Shown piece after piece: positions 54,018 through 63,060 of a stretch of DNA of 64,000 bases (positions are counted from its first letter, which is position 1; every line of letters begins with the position of its first letter). Below the pieces are notes generated by a model. That model was given only the letters and a program-made list of their open reading frames with translations, had not been told where the DNA came from and made no database searches. Made by a program: the position numbers and the translations under genes. The stretch comes from Colwellia maritima (GTDB taxonomy: Bacteria; Pseudomonadota; Gammaproteobacteria; Enterobacterales; Alteromonadaceae). The stretch is taken from NCBI RefSeq assembly GCF_022669015.1, contig NZ_JAKKSL010000002.1:1054001-1118000 (forward strand), written 5' to 3'.

Positions 54018-54230
54018 ATGAGCGAAGCTTTCAAAATACAAGCACAACGTTTGAATAAAATGATTGATGCTAACAACGCAACACAAGCACATATGTATCT
54101 TGAGCAGTTATTACTTTTCCCTGTAGATATACAAGATAAAATAATCGATGAAATTAGTCGTTTGGGTAACTGTAATAGTGATGCTATTGCCAATATCATC
54201 GGTCGTTATGCAATGATAGATCTCAAGTAG
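54018..54230 (+). CDS. Small soluble protein of unknown function
   Basis: 70 residues, all-helical in appearance: MSEAFKIQAQRLNKMIDANN, then THM-like AHMYLEQLLLFPVDIQDKII. No signal peptide, no Cys cluster except one Cys near GNCNS. Not recognised. The frame has balanced codon use and an ATG with a weak RBS (CTGGA), so I think it is real. Confidence 0.55.
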   Translation: MSEAFKIQAQRLNKMIDANNATQAHMYLEQLLLFPVDIQDKIIDEISRLGNCNSDAIANIIGRYAMIDLK

Positions 54231-54318
54231 GTGATGCTAACTTAATTCTTCAGTTTTAGCGCTTAGTGACAACATAATAGTTTCTCATGTTATTGCAAAA
54301 CGTTGAATTGTTAAGCTA

Positions 54319-56364
54319 TTAAGTACTCAATTGTTGGGTACGTAATTTTGCAATATCATCTCGGACTGCTGCCGCTTGCTCAAATTCTAAGTTTTGCGCG
54401 TGGTTATACATCGTTTTCTCCAACGCTATAATTTTATCATCAATTTCTTTTGTCGTTAATGCTTGATAGTTGGCCGTCCTTTCAGCCACTTGATCTAACG
54501 CTTTCGACTGACTGAAACCACCAACGTCCATAACGTCTGAAATCTTACGAATCACGCCTCTTGGCACAATATTATTATCTAAATTATATTGATGCTGCTT
54601 TTCTCGTCGACGCTCAGTTTCATCAATCGCTTTACGCATAGATTTAGTAATTTTACTGGCATAAAGAATAGCACGGCCATTAATATTACGTGCTGCCCGA
54701 CCAATCGTTTGGATTAGCGAACGTTCTGAACGTAAAAAGCCCTCTTTATCAGCATCTAAAATTGCCACCAGTGATACTTCTGGCATATCTAAACCTTCTC
54801 GCAACAGGTTGATTCCAACGAGTACATCAAATTTACCTAAACGAAAATCGCGAATAATTTCAACACGTTCAACTGTATCAACATCAGAATGCAAATAGCG
54901 TGTTTTAATACCATGTTCATCTAAATAATCAGTTAAATCTTCTGCCATGCGTTTTGTCAAGGTAGTGGCAAGTACCCGTTCATTTAAGGGTAACCGTTTA
55001 TTAATCTCTGATAATAAATCATCAACTTGTGTTTCTACGTCACGCACTTCTATTTCAGGATCTAATAAGCCTGTAGGCCGGACAACTTGCTCAGCAATAT
55101 CTCCGGCTGACTTTTCAATTTCATAATTACTTGGTGTTGCTGACACATAAATAGTTTGCGGCGACAGCGCTTCAAATTCATCAAACTTCATTGGGCGGTT
55201 ATCTAGCGCTGATGGTAATCGAAAGCCATATTGCACTAAGTTTTCTTTTCTTGACCTATCCCCTTTATACATAGCGCCAATTTGGGGCACTGTAACATGG
55301 GATTCATCAATAATAAGTAAACCATCATCAGGTAAATAGTCAAATAATGTTGGTGGTGCTTCACCTTCACCACGACCAGATAAATAACGTGAGTAGTTTT
55401 CAATGCCAGAGCAATATCCAAGCTCAGTCATCATTTCTATATCAAATTGTGTACGTTGTGTAATACGCTGCTCTTCAACTAAACGATTATTATCCTTAAG
55501 GTATTGAGAACGCTCTTTTAACTCAATTTTTATTTTTTCCACAGCAGATAAAATTTTATCACGAGGGGTCGCATAGTGTGTTTTGGGGTAAACAGTAACA
55601 CGTCGTAGTGTCCGTTCAACCTGCCCTGTTAATGGGTCAAATTGGCTAATACGTTCAATTTCTTCGTCAAATAATTCTACCCGTAAAGCAAGGCGATCTG
55701 ATTCTGCAGGGAATATATCAATCACATCCCCTCGAACTCGGTATGTGGCCCGCGCAAAAGCAACGTCATTACGTTTGTATTGTAATTCTGCTAAACGACG
55801 TAAAATATCACGCTGATTAATAATATCGCCAACACTAATATGCAGCATCATCTTAAGATACGAATCAGGATCACCCAAACCATAAATAGCTGAGACAGAG
55901 GCAATAATAATTACATCTCTACGCTCTAATAACGCTTTGGTTGCAGACAAGCGCATTTGTTCGATATGTTCATTAACAGAGGCATCTTTTTCGATAAATG
56001 TGTCTGTGGTCGGCACATAAGCTTCAGGTTGGTAATAATCATAATAAGAAACAAAATACTCAACCGCATTATTGGGGAAAAATTCTTTCATTTCACCATA
56101 CAATTGTGCCGCCAAAGTTTTATTAGGTGCTAGCATCATGGTAGGACGATTGAGTTTTTCAATAACATTAGCCACGGTAAAGGTTTTACCTGAGCCTGTT
56201 ACCCCTAATAATGTTTGATGTGCTAAACCCGACTCGATCCCTTCTAATAATTGCTTTATCGCCGTGGGCCGGTCACCACTTGGCGTATAGTCTGACTCTA
56301 ACTTTAGTGATTTTACCGTTGTTTCTTTTAATATTGTTTCTTTTAACATAGTTTGTTTCAACAT
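54319..56364 (-). CDS. uvrB: UvrABC system protein B
   Basis: 681 residues (E. coli 673). Damage-recognition helicase of nucleotide excision repair. Walker [21 protein letters not shown], beta-hairpin [24 protein letters not shown]-like [13 protein letters not shown], motif [20 protein letters not shown], and the C-terminal UVR coiled coil [19 protein letters not shown]. The first 18 residues ([18 protein letters not shown]) are a repetitive extension not needed by the family; the true start may be the second Met. Intact reading frame. Confidence 0.97.
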   Translation of the reverse strand: MLKQTMLKETILKETTVKSLKLESDYTPSGDRPTAIKQLLEGIESGLAHQTLLGVTGSGKTFTVANVIEKLNRPTMMLAPNKTLAAQLYGEMKEFFPNNAVEYFVSYYDYYQPEAYVPTTDTFIEKDASVNEHIEQMRLSATKALLERRDVIIIASVSAIYGLGDPDSYLKMMLHISVGDIINQRDILRRLAELQYKRNDVAFARATYRVRGDVIDIFPAESDRLALRVELFDEEIERISQFDPLTGQVERTLRRVTVYPKTHYATPRDKILSAVEKIKIELKERSQYLKDNNRLVEEQRITQRTQFDIEMMTELGYCSGIENYSRYLSGRGEGEAPPTLFDYLPDDGLLIIDESHVTVPQIGAMYKGDRSRKENLVQYGFRLPSALDNRPMKFDEFEALSPQTIYVSATPSNYEIEKSAGDIAEQVVRPTGLLDPEIEVRDVETQVDDLLSEINKRLPLNERVLATTLTKRMAEDLTDYLDEHGIKTRYLHSDVDTVERVEIIRDFRLGKFDVLVGINLLREGLDMPEVSLVAILDADKEGFLRSERSLIQTIGRAARNINGRAILYASKITKSMRKAIDETERRREKQHQYNLDNNIVPRGVIRKISDVMDVGGFSQSKALDQVAERTANYQALTTKEIDDKIIALEKTMYNHAQNLEFEQAAAVRDDIAKLRTQQLST

Positions 56365-56372
56365 TAGCCCGT

Positions 56373-57761
56373 TTAAGACAATTGTTCCTTAGCAGAGAAT
56401 TCATCTTCATTAAACTGTTTCGAAAAAAGTCGGTATGAAATTAAAGCCATGATTAAATTTCCCAGTAAAGCCCCTATAAAAAAGCCATATAAGCCATATA
56501 AGTAACTTCCTAAAAAAGCTAAAGGTACGTAGCAAACAAATAGCCTTATGATACTTAATATTAAAGCGACAATAGGTTTATGCAATGCATTAAAAGATGA
56601 GTTTGTTAAAATGACAACACCTTGCAATCCGTAACCCAAAGGTAAAATCCACATAAATAAGACAATAATATCAGCCACTTTTTGTTCTTTAGCAAAAACG
56701 CCTGCAATCCAAGGGGCAGCAAGAATCAATACGACATAAACCAATACTTGCCAGAACAAAATAAACTTAATAGAGCTTTTATATGCTTGTTCAACTCGGT
56801 GCATAAGGTCTGCCCCAAAGTTTTGGCTAATAAAAGGCGGTAAAGTCATCGACAGGGCCAAAACAACAAGAGACGCAATAGATTCAATTCGAGTGCCAAC
56901 ACCAAAGCCCGCTACCACTGATTCACCATAACTTGCTGCAATAGCCGTCATAATAGCAGCAGCTATTGGCGTTAACATATTTGCTCCTGCGGCAGGCAAA
57001 CCTATTTTCAAAATGCCTCGGCACGAATTCATTAATACTTTGATTGATATTAAGTGAGTATGAATTAAATTTTTCTGTTTAGTTAAGATAATAAGTACAA
57101 ACCCCAAACCAAAAAGCCATGATATGAAGGTAGCTATTGCAGCACCTTCAAGCCCCATTGCCGGCACGGGTCCAAAACCAAAAATACAAATAGGGTCAAG
57201 TATTGCATTGATCAGGCCTGCACTCCCCATCACTATACTAGGAGTTTTAGTATCACCAGAGGCTCTCAGTACGGCATTGCCAATCATAGGACCAATTAGA
57301 CATACACTGCCTAGGTACCAAATATCCATATACTGATGTATCAAAGGCAATAAAGATGCTTTAGCGCCCAGTAAAGTAAATAATTCATCCGTGAATAAAT
57401 ATCCGATAAACGATAAACTCATAACGACAATTGCGGCGAAATATAACGCCGCTGTTGCAGAATTTTTAGCTGATTCGTGATCGTTATTGCCAAGAAATTT
57501 GGCAATAACGGCCGAAGTACCTATTCCTAGACCAATCATTAAACTAATAACCGTAAAAGTAACTGGAAAAGTGAAACTAATGGCGGCTAATGGCTGAGTA
57601 CCTAACATACTAACAAAAAAAGTATCGATTAAGTTAAACGTCATCAACAAAATCATGCCGTAAATCATCGGAATGGTCATTCGTTTTAAAGTACTAGTAA
57701 CAGGATCTTTGAGTAAGTTAACCGGTTGTTTACTTTTTATTGCTATTTTATTTGACGTCAT
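56373..57761 (-). CDS. MATE-family efflux transporter
   Basis: 462 residues, 12 helices. Family marks are [20 protein letters not shown] near the N-terminus and the repeated ...[18 protein letters not shown] / [20 protein letters not shown]. Exports drugs or metabolites using Na+ or H+; substrate unknown. It lies 8 bp upstream of uvrB, so the two may be co-transcribed. Confidence 0.92.
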   Translation of the reverse strand: MTSNKIAIKSKQPVNLLKDPVTSTLKRMTIPMIYGMILLMTFNLIDTFFVSMLGTQPLAAISFTFPVTFTVISLMIGLGIGTSAVIAKFLGNNDHESAKNSATAALYFAAIVVMSLSFIGYLFTDELFTLLGAKASLLPLIHQYMDIWYLGSVCLIGPMIGNAVLRASGDTKTPSIVMGSAGLINAILDPICIFGFGPVPAMGLEGAAIATFISWLFGLGFVLIILTKQKNLIHTHLISIKVLMNSCRGILKIGLPAAGANMLTPIAAAIMTAIAASYGESVVAGFGVGTRIESIASLVVLALSMTLPPFISQNFGADLMHRVEQAYKSSIKFILFWQVLVYVVLILAAPWIAGVFAKEQKVADIIVLFMWILPLGYGLQGVVILTNSSFNALHKPIVALILSIIRLFVCYVPLAFLGSYLYGLYGFFIGALLGNLIMALISYRLFSKQFNEDEFSAKEQLS

Positions 57762-58048
57762 TAATAAATTTTATAAGGACCTGAGTGAAAATACTTAACT
57801 TCATATAAAAAATGCTGAATAAAAATTAAGTAAGGCAAAATATATTGTAATCAAAAGTGAGAGAAATGCACAGTAAATGTCGTTAAATATCGACCTGGTT
57901 AAAAATCGACCCAAAGTGTTAATAAAACAACAGATGAAACATAAGTGATTGAATATTATAACTAAACAAAAAAAACACAATTAAGTATTGACTTAACTAC
58001 ACCCTAAGAAAAACGATAATGTAACGAGTTCTTACAAATTAGCCCACA
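57762..58048. other. Intergenic stretch upstream of the tRNA array
   Basis: AT-rich, no coding frame. It holds the MATE gene promoter on the minus strand. It is followed by a terminator-like hairpin on the plus strand that has no gene before it. Confidence 0.5.
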
Positions 58049-58087
58049 TAGTTATCCACAACTTTGGTGGATAACTACATTTTTATT
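58049..58087 (+). terminator. Orphan terminator-like hairpin containing a DnaA-box sequence
   Basis: Stem TAGTTATCCAC / GTGGATAACTA, 7-nt loop, then CATTTTTATT. The left arm contains TTATCCACA (58052-58060), the DnaA-box consensus; the right arm has the inverse with one mismatch. No plus-strand gene lies upstream within 280 bp. Confidence 0.6.
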
Positions 58088-58208
58088 ATGTTTTATCGCC
58101 CCTTAATTATCTGAGTATATAAAACTACCAAAAAATGCTGATAAACTGACATTACTGAACGCAAAATGAGCAAACAAACTAATAAATGAAATTTTTCTTA
58201 TTTTAGTG

Positions 58209-58237
58209 TTGACACATCGGCATCAGGTCTTTAATAT
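58209..58237 (+). promoter_or_regulatory. Promoter of the tRNA-Asn array
   Basis: TTGACA, 17-bp spacer, TAATAT, followed by a GC-rich discriminator-like TCCGCTCCG. A strong sigma-70 promoter 49 bp before the first tRNA, as expected for stable RNA. Confidence 0.8.
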
Positions 58238-58285
58238 TCCGCTCCGTTAGCCAAGATGGTTAACGCGCTTACGAAAGAAAGCAAT

Positions 58286-58361
58286 TCCCCAATAGCTCAG
58301 TTGGTAGAGCGATGGACTGTTAATCCATGTGTCACTGGTTCGAGCCCAGTTTGGGGAGCCA
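58286..58361 (+). tRNA. tRNA-Asn(GTT), copy 1
   Basis: 76 nt. The cloverleaf folds: acceptor TCCCCAA/TTGGGGA, D arm GCTC..GAGC, anticodon stem ATGGA/TCCAT with loop CTGTTAA (GTT), T arm ACTGG/CCAGT with loop TTCGAGC, discriminator G, and encoded CCA. D loop keeps G18-G19. Confidence 0.97.
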
Positions 58362-58402
58362 CATTTTAAAGATGAGAAGTAACAAACTCATTAAAGTTTT
58401 AT

Positions 58403-58478
58403 TCCCCAATAGCTCAGTTGGTAGAGCGATGGACTGTTAATCCATGTGTCACTGGTTCGAGCCCAGTTTGGGGAGCCA
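58403..58478 (+). tRNA. tRNA-Asn(GTT), copy 2
   Basis: Identical to copy 1 over 76 nt, CCA encoded. Followed after about 25 bp by AAACCTGCTTTATGCAGGTTTTTTTT, a terminator that is repeated after later copies. Confidence 0.97.
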
Positions 58479-58541
58479 CATTACTTCGGTAAGAAATTAA
58501 ACCTGCTTTATGCAGGTTTTTTTTCGTCTAAAAAAAGCCAT

Positions 58542-58641
58542 TCCCCAATAGCTCAGTTGATAGAGCGATGGACAGTACTCTTTATTAGTCACGCATGTGT
58601 CACTGGTTCGAGCCCTTAACTCATAGAATCTTTGGGAGCCA
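58542..58641 (+). pseudogene. tRNA-Asn-like copy 3, altered (100 nt)
   Basis: 5' part, variable region, T loop and CCA match tRNA-Asn. TGTTAATCC in the anticodon arm is replaced by 21 nt (AGTACTCTTTATTAGTCACGC), and the 3' T stem plus part of the acceptor by TTAACTCATAGAATCTTTGG G-type sequence. The anticodon stem and T stem cannot form, and G19 in the D loop is A. It should not work as a tRNA. Confidence 0.85.
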
Positions 58642-58704
58642 CATTACTTCGGTAAGAAATTAAACCTGCTTTATGCAGGTTTTTTTTCGTCTAAAAAAAG
58701 CCAT

Positions 58705-58804
58705 TCCCCAATAGCTCAGTTGATAGAGCGATGGACAGTACTCTTTATTAGTCACGCATGTGTCACTGGTTCGAGCCCTTAACTCATAGAATCTTTGGGA
58801 GCCA
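58705..58804 (+). pseudogene. tRNA-Asn-like copy 4, altered (100 nt)
   Basis: Identical in layout to copy 3: same two replacements, same G19A, CCA present. Confidence 0.85.
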
Positions 58805-58867
58805 CATTACTTCGGTAAGAAATTAAACCTGTTTTATGCAGGTTTTTTTTCGTCTAAAAAAAGCCAT

Positions 58868-58966
58868 TCCCCAATAGCTCAGTTGATAGAGCGATGGACA
58901 GTACTCTTTATTAGTCACGCATGTGTCACTGGTTCGAGCCCTTAACTCATAGAATCTTGGGAGCCA
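58868..58966 (+). pseudogene. tRNA-Asn-like copy 5, altered (99 nt)
   Basis: As copies 3 and 4, but one T shorter in the TTTGGGAGCCA acceptor end. Confidence 0.85.
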
Positions 58967-59030
58967 CATTACTTCGGTAAGAAATTAAACCTGCTTTATG
59001 CAGGTTTTTTTTCGTCTAAAAAAAAGCCAT

Positions 59031-59106
59031 TCCCCAATAGCTCAGTTGATAGAGCGATGGACTGTTAATCCATGTGTCACTGGTTCGAGCCCAGTTTGGG
59101 GAGCCA
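59031..59106 (+). tRNA. tRNA-Asn(GTT), copy 6, with D-loop G19A
   Basis: 76 nt with all stems and the GTT anticodon intact. It differs from copies 1 and 2 in one base: D loop TTGATAG instead of TTGGTAG. G19 normally pairs with C56 of the T loop, so activity may be lowered. The change is shared with the altered copies. Confidence 0.85.
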
Positions 59107-59169
59107 CATTACTTCGGTAAGAAATTAAACCTGCTTTATGCAGGTTTTTTTTCGTCTAAAAAAAGCCAT

Positions 59170-59268
59170 TCCCCAATAGCTCAGTTGATAGAGCGATGGA
59201 CTGTACTCTTTATTAGTCACGCATGTGTCACTGGTTCGAGCCCTTAACTCATAGAATGCCGGGAGCCA
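59170..59268 (+). pseudogene. tRNA-Asn-like copy 7, altered (99 nt)
   Basis: Close to copies 3-5, but keeps GGACTGT before the replacement (copies 3-5 have GGACAGT) and ends AATGCCGGGAGCCA. It looks like an intermediate or independent form. Confidence 0.8.
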
Positions 59269-59331
59269 CATTATTTCGGTAAGAAATTAAACCTGCTTTA
59301 TGCAGGTTTTTTTTCGTCTAAAAAAAGCCAT

Positions 59332-59366
59332 TCCCCAATAGCTCAGTTGGTATAGCGATGGACTGT
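59332..59366 (+). pseudogene. tRNA-Asn copy 8, cut off in the anticodon loop
   Basis: The first 35 nt of tRNA-Asn (with D stem changed to TATAGC), ending GGACTGT, then unrelated DNA leading into the clpA terminator. The 3' half is missing. Confidence 0.85.
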
Positions 59367-59383
59367 GCATTTTTTAACAAAAA

Positions 59384-59415
59384 AAAACCTTATTTTATTA
59401 AAAATAAGGTTTTTA
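59384..59415. terminator. clpA terminator
   Basis: AAAACCTTATTTT / AAAATAAGGTTTT stem with a 4-nt loop and A/T flanks, 24 bp after the clpA stop on the minus strand. Could work both ways and also end the tRNA transcript. Confidence 0.75.
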
Positions 59416-59438
59416 GCTTACATTAAGGGTTTGAAAAA

Positions 59439-61697
59439 CTATTTTTCAGCAATTAACTCTTTTTTATTTTCAAATGAAAGCACTAACTTATCTTTCTTCA
59501 CGCCTACTTTAGCAACACCACCGTTTGTGAGCTCTCCAAAAAGAAGTTCGTTAGCTAATTCTTTCTTAAGTTGCTCTTGAATCAAACGAGCCATTGGGCG
59601 TGCTCCCATCGCTTTATCATATCCGTGTTCAGCTAACCACTTTTTGGCTTCTCGTGTTAACTCTAAAGACACCCCTTTCTCATCCAGTTTTGCTTGCAAC
59701 TCAACAATAAATTTATCAACTACTTGTTGAATTACTTCATTGCTTAGATGATTGAACCAAACGATATTATCGAGACGGTTCCTGAATTCGGGTGAAAATA
59801 CTTTATTAATTTCGCTCATAGCATCTAAGCTATGATCTTGTTGTTTAAAGCCAATAGATTGACGTACAGTCTCTTGAACACCTGCATTAGTAGTCAGTAC
59901 TAAAATAATATTTCTAAAATCTGCTTTACGACCATTATTATCAGTTAAAGTACCGTGATCCATCACTTGTAGTAAAATATTATAAACATCTTCGTGAGCC
60001 TTCTCTATTTCATCAAGAAGCACTACAGCGTGAGGATGTTTTATTACTGCATCAGTAAGTAAACCACCCTGCTCATATCCTACATAACCTGGAGGAGCAC
60101 CAATTAAACGGCTAACCGCATGTTTTTCCATGTACTCTGACATATCGTAACGTAATAACTCGACGCCCAAGATTTTAGCTAACTGTTTGGTTACTTCCGT
60201 TTTACCCACCCCTGTTGGCCCGGCAAATAAGAAAGAGCCAACAGGTTTTTCATCATCTCCCAATCCGGCACGAGACAAGCGAATCACGGAAGTAAGCTCT
60301 TCAATAGCCTCATCTTGGCCAAAGACGACTAACTTCAAATTACGATCTAAGGTTTTTAGACTATCTTTTTCCGTTGATGATACTGATTTTTCAGGAATTC
60401 TAGCCATTTTAGCCACAATGCTTTCTATATCGGTATTACTAATTGTTTTCTTACGTTTTGAGGCGGCAACTAATTGCTGTTTTGCACCTGCTTCATCGAT
60501 AACATCTATCGCTTTATCAGGTAAGAAACGTTCATTAATATATTTAGCAGAAAGTTGTGCTGCTGCACGTAAAGCTGCATTGGTATATCGAATCCCGTGA
60601 TGAGTTTCATATTTTTCTTTCAAACCTTGCAGTATTTTAGTGGTATCTTCAACACTTGGTTCTACAATATCTATTTTTTGGAATCGTCTTGCTAATGCAC
60701 GATCTTTTTCAAATATACTTTGATATTCTTGGTAAGTCGTTGAACCTAAACAACGCAATTTACCCGCAGAAAGTAAGGGTTTGATAAGATTTGAAGCATC
60801 TAACATGCCCCCTGATGCAGCACCTGCACCAATAATGGTATGGATTTCATCAATAAATAAAATTGCATTCTCATCTGACTCTAAGTCTTTTAATAGTGCT
60901 TTAAAGCGTTTTTCAAAATCGCCTCTGTACTTTGTACCGGCAAGTAATGCTCCCATATCAAGGGAGTATATGGTTGCATTGAGTAAAAATTCAGGTACTT
61001 GCTCGTTGACAATTAAATTAGCTAAACCTTCAGCTATAGCCGTTTTACCCACACCGGCTTCACCAACAAATAAAGGGTTGTTTTTACGGCGACGCCCCAA
61101 TACTTGCAGCGTTCTTTCAAGCTCACTGTCTCTACCAATTAAAGGATCGATATTTCCCTTTAATGCTTCCTCATTAAGATTGACAGAAAAATTTTCAATA
61201 GTACGCGGTTCTTCGGCGACCTGTTCACCATCTTCTATTGGTGAATTGGAAGGATTTTGATCTATTTTCGCAATACCATGTGAAATATAATTAACAATAT
61301 CTAAGCGGCTTATACCTGCTTTTTTTAATATATATGCGGCTTGTGATTCTTGTTCGCTAAAAATAGCCACAAGTACATTAGAGCCGCTTACTTCACTTTT
61401 TCCTGACGATTGCACATGAAAAACAGCGCGTTGCAATACTCGTTGAAAACCTAATGTTGGTTGAGTTTCACGCTCTTCTTCCTCAGCAGGGATGATCGGT
61501 GTTGTTTCTTGAATAAACTCAAGTACATTAGCGCGTATTATATTCATGTCTGCACCACAAGCACCCAAAACATCTATAGCCGATGGGTTATCTAATAAAG
61601 CTAAGAGTAAGTGTTCAACCGTCATAAATTCATGACGAGACTCTTTGGCTTGACGAAAAGCCAAGTTCAGGGAAATTTCTAAGTCTTTATTCAGCAT
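59439..61697 (-). CDS. clpA: ATP-dependent Clp protease ATP-binding subunit ClpA
   Basis: 752 residues (E. coli 758). Unfoldase that feeds ClpP. N-terminal double-Clp domain (about 1-145), first AAA+ with Walker A FVGEAGVGKTAIAEGLA and Walker B AILFIDEIHTIIGAG, second AAA+ with FAGPTGVGKTEVTKQLA and VVLLDEIEKAHEDVYNILLQ, and RPMARLIQEQLK near the C-terminus. Frame intact. Follows clpS by 64 bp. Confidence 0.97.
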   Translation of the reverse strand: MLNKDLEISLNLAFRQAKESRHEFMTVEHLLLALLDNPSAIDVLGACGADMNIIRANVLEFIQETTPIIPAEEEERETQPTLGFQRVLQRAVFHVQSSGKSEVSGSNVLVAIFSEQESQAAYILKKAGISRLDIVNYISHGIAKIDQNPSNSPIEDGEQVAEEPRTIENFSVNLNEEALKGNIDPLIGRDSELERTLQVLGRRRKNNPLFVGEAGVGKTAIAEGLANLIVNEQVPEFLLNATIYSLDMGALLAGTKYRGDFEKRFKALLKDLESDENAILFIDEIHTIIGAGAASGGMLDASNLIKPLLSAGKLRCLGSTTYQEYQSIFEKDRALARRFQKIDIVEPSVEDTTKILQGLKEKYETHHGIRYTNAALRAAAQLSAKYINERFLPDKAIDVIDEAGAKQQLVAASKRKKTISNTDIESIVAKMARIPEKSVSSTEKDSLKTLDRNLKLVVFGQDEAIEELTSVIRLSRAGLGDDEKPVGSFLFAGPTGVGKTEVTKQLAKILGVELLRYDMSEYMEKHAVSRLIGAPPGYVGYEQGGLLTDAVIKHPHAVVLLDEIEKAHEDVYNILLQVMDHGTLTDNNGRKADFRNIILVLTTNAGVQETVRQSIGFKQQDHSLDAMSEINKVFSPEFRNRLDNIVWFNHLSNEVIQQVVDKFIVELQAKLDEKGVSLELTREAKKWLAEHGYDKAMGARPMARLIQEQLKKELANELLFGELTNGGVAKVGVKKDKLVLSFENKKELIAEK

Positions 61698-61761
61698 AGG
61701 TACTCCAATTTAATTCCTTGCTATCTTTTCTTTAATCAATTTAATCAAAGATTAGATAACA

Positions 61762-62082
61762 TTAAGCTTTTTCTAAAACACATTTTAAAGGGTGTTCGTT
61801 TTCAAGTGCATAACGGATCACATGATCCACTTTCGTTTCTGCAATATCTGCAGTATATGTGCCACAAAGTGCTTTTCCTTCATAATGAACGGTTAACATT
61901 ATATCTGTAGCTTGATCAGAATTTTTATTAAAGAATCGACATAATACATCCACAACAAAATCCATCGGGGTGTAATCATCATTGAGTAAAAAAACGTGGT
62001 ACTTAGGTGGTTCTTCTACTTCGTCTTTAATTTCTTCTTCTACAAACGCATGACTGTCAAATAACTCTTTCCAATTACTCAT
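61762..62082 (-). CDS. clpS: Clp protease adaptor ClpS
   Basis: 106 residues. Delivers N-degron substrates to ClpAP. The conserved core is [20 protein letters not shown] and [20 protein letters not shown]. Divergent from cspD, the standard clpA-clpS/cspD arrangement. Confidence 0.96.
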   Translation of the reverse strand: MSNWKELFDSHAFVEEEIKDEVEEPPKYHVFLLNDDYTPMDFVVDVLCRFFNKNSDQATDIMLTVHYEGKALCGTYTADIAETKVDHVIRYALENEHPLKCVLEKA

Positions 62083-62149
62083 ATATTTATCTTAGTCTCT
62101 ACTGATAATTTTTGCTGTAACTTTTTTGTTAAAAAAAGATATTTATTCC

Positions 62150-62177
62150 CAAAATTAGCTTGACTAATTTTATTTTT
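62150..62177. promoter_or_regulatory. Hairpin in the clpS-cspD divergent region
   Basis: AAAATTAG / CTAATTTT stem with a 5-nt loop followed by ATTTTTTATC on the plus strand, 154 bp before cspD. It may be an attenuator or 5'-UTR element of cspD, or chance in AT-rich DNA. Confidence 0.3.
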
Positions 62178-62330
62178 TATCTACGATTTAGTAGGTGACT
62201 ATTTTTTAGTCACTGTTCTAAATTATGTATATGCTTTATTGTATCTCTATTTTAGTAAGACTAAAATTAAATATAAAATTGATATCAAGCATAACTTATA
62301 TTACTGAAGGATATAGAAGGAAGTAGAAGT

Positions 62331-62546
62331 ATGGCTCACGGTACAGTTAAATGGTTTAATAACGCAAAGGGGTTTGGTTTTATTCGTCCGGATAGTGGTG
62401 GAGAAGATATTTTTGCTCACTATTCTACGATTGAAATGGATGGTTACCGTACACTTAAAGCCGGACAAGATGTCAATTATGAATTAAGTGAAGGTCCAAA
62501 AGGACATCATGCAGCAAGTATAAAACCTGAGGACGAGTTAGAGTAA
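62331..62546 (+). CDS. cspD: Cold-shock-domain protein CspD
   Basis: 71 residues (E. coli CspD 74). Single cold-shock domain with RNP1 GTVKWFNNAKGFGFIRP and RNP2-like DIFAHYSTI. CspD binds single-stranded DNA and slows replication in E. coli; position opposite clpS favours CspD over CspA paralogues. RBS GGAAGTAGAAG. Confidence 0.9.
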   Translation: MAHGTVKWFNNAKGFGFIRPDSGGEDIFAHYSTIEMDGYRTLKAGQDVNYELSEGPKGHHAASIKPEDELE

Positions 62547-62559
62547 TTGTTATTACTCT
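62540..62559 (+). terminator. Hairpin over the cspD stop
   Basis: AGAGTAAT / ATTACTCT stem with a TGTT loop, covering the stop codon. Confidence 0.4.
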
Positions 62560-62568
62560 CTTGAATGT

Positions 62569-62615
62569 ATTTTCTACAATGTAATATCTATACAATTATT
62601 TATATTGTAGAAAAT
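62569..62615. terminator. Second hairpin between cspD and the PilZ gene
   Basis: Perfect 12-bp inverted repeat ATTTTCTACAAT / ATTGTAGAAAAT with a 23-nt loop between the convergent genes. Confidence 0.5.
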
Positions 62616-62669
62616 CTCAGGCCACTAATACTTTTGATTTAATTATTTATGATTAATTCTGTTAAAGCG

Positions 62670-62969
62670 TTAGTCTAGTTCTTCTATTGCGATACCTACT
62701 AAATACATACCTTCACATTCCTCATCAATTCGAACCACTTTCCCTCTTATATCTAGCGGTTGAACTTGCTCAGAAGACGATTGAAGCTTAATCTTTACAT
62801 GAGTAGACATGGCTAACGGATGATCGACTTCTATTGCTATCCCCGTGGCACTTAAATCCCGACATGTTGCTTTTATTTGACTATTTGCTTCGTCATCAAT
62901 AATTGTAACATCTACTTCACTGTTCAACATCATGCGATAAAAATTACGCTTGTCATCAAAATTTATCAT
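62670..62969 (-). CDS. PilZ-domain protein
   Basis: 99 residues, a lone PilZ domain. The c-di-GMP-binding motifs are RNFYR (R-x3-R, residues 8-12) and DLSATG (D-x-S-x2-G), so it should bind c-di-GMP. Downstream target unknown. Window-wide partner could be the diguanylate cyclase at 2-3.6 kb. RBS GAGGTACAA lies just before ATG. Confidence 0.88.
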   Translation of the reverse strand: MINFDDKRNFYRMMLNSEVDVTIIDDEANSQIKATCRDLSATGIAIEVDHPLAMSTHVKIKLQSSSEQVQPLDIRGKVVRIDEECEGMYLVGIAIEELD

Positions 62970-63060
62970 TTGTACCTCAATGCCATAAAAATTTAAAATG
63001 ATCTAATAAACTATTTATACTGAGCTTAAGTCGATGTGTCAATTAACAGTTATGAACATT

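Larger units (their letters stand above)
58479..59331 (+). repeat. Tandem repeat of tRNA-Asn-like units and spacer, about 163 bp
   Basis: Copies 3 to 8 recur at about 163 bp (139 bp where the tRNA is normal length). Each is preceded by the same spacer: CATTACTTCGGTAAGAAATT, then the terminator ACCTGCTTTATGCAGGT plus T8, then CGTCTAAAAAAAGCCAT. Spacers differ by only a base or two, so amplification is recent or homogenised. Confidence 0.9.

Noticed and set aside
57762..58285. Replication origin near the DnaA-box hairpin
   Set aside because: Only one good DnaA box and an inverted one-mismatch partner; no box cluster or dnaA/gidA neighbours.
58600..58641. Altered tRNA-Asn copies as tRNAs with a new anticodon
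   Set aside because: A 7-nt loop CTTTATT could be drawn with TTA at the anticodon position, but position 37 would be T and the stems do not pair, so a suppressor tRNA is not supported.
60781..61260. 159-codon plus-strand frame opposite clpA
   Set aside because: Shadow of the clpA reading frame; no start signals or domain.
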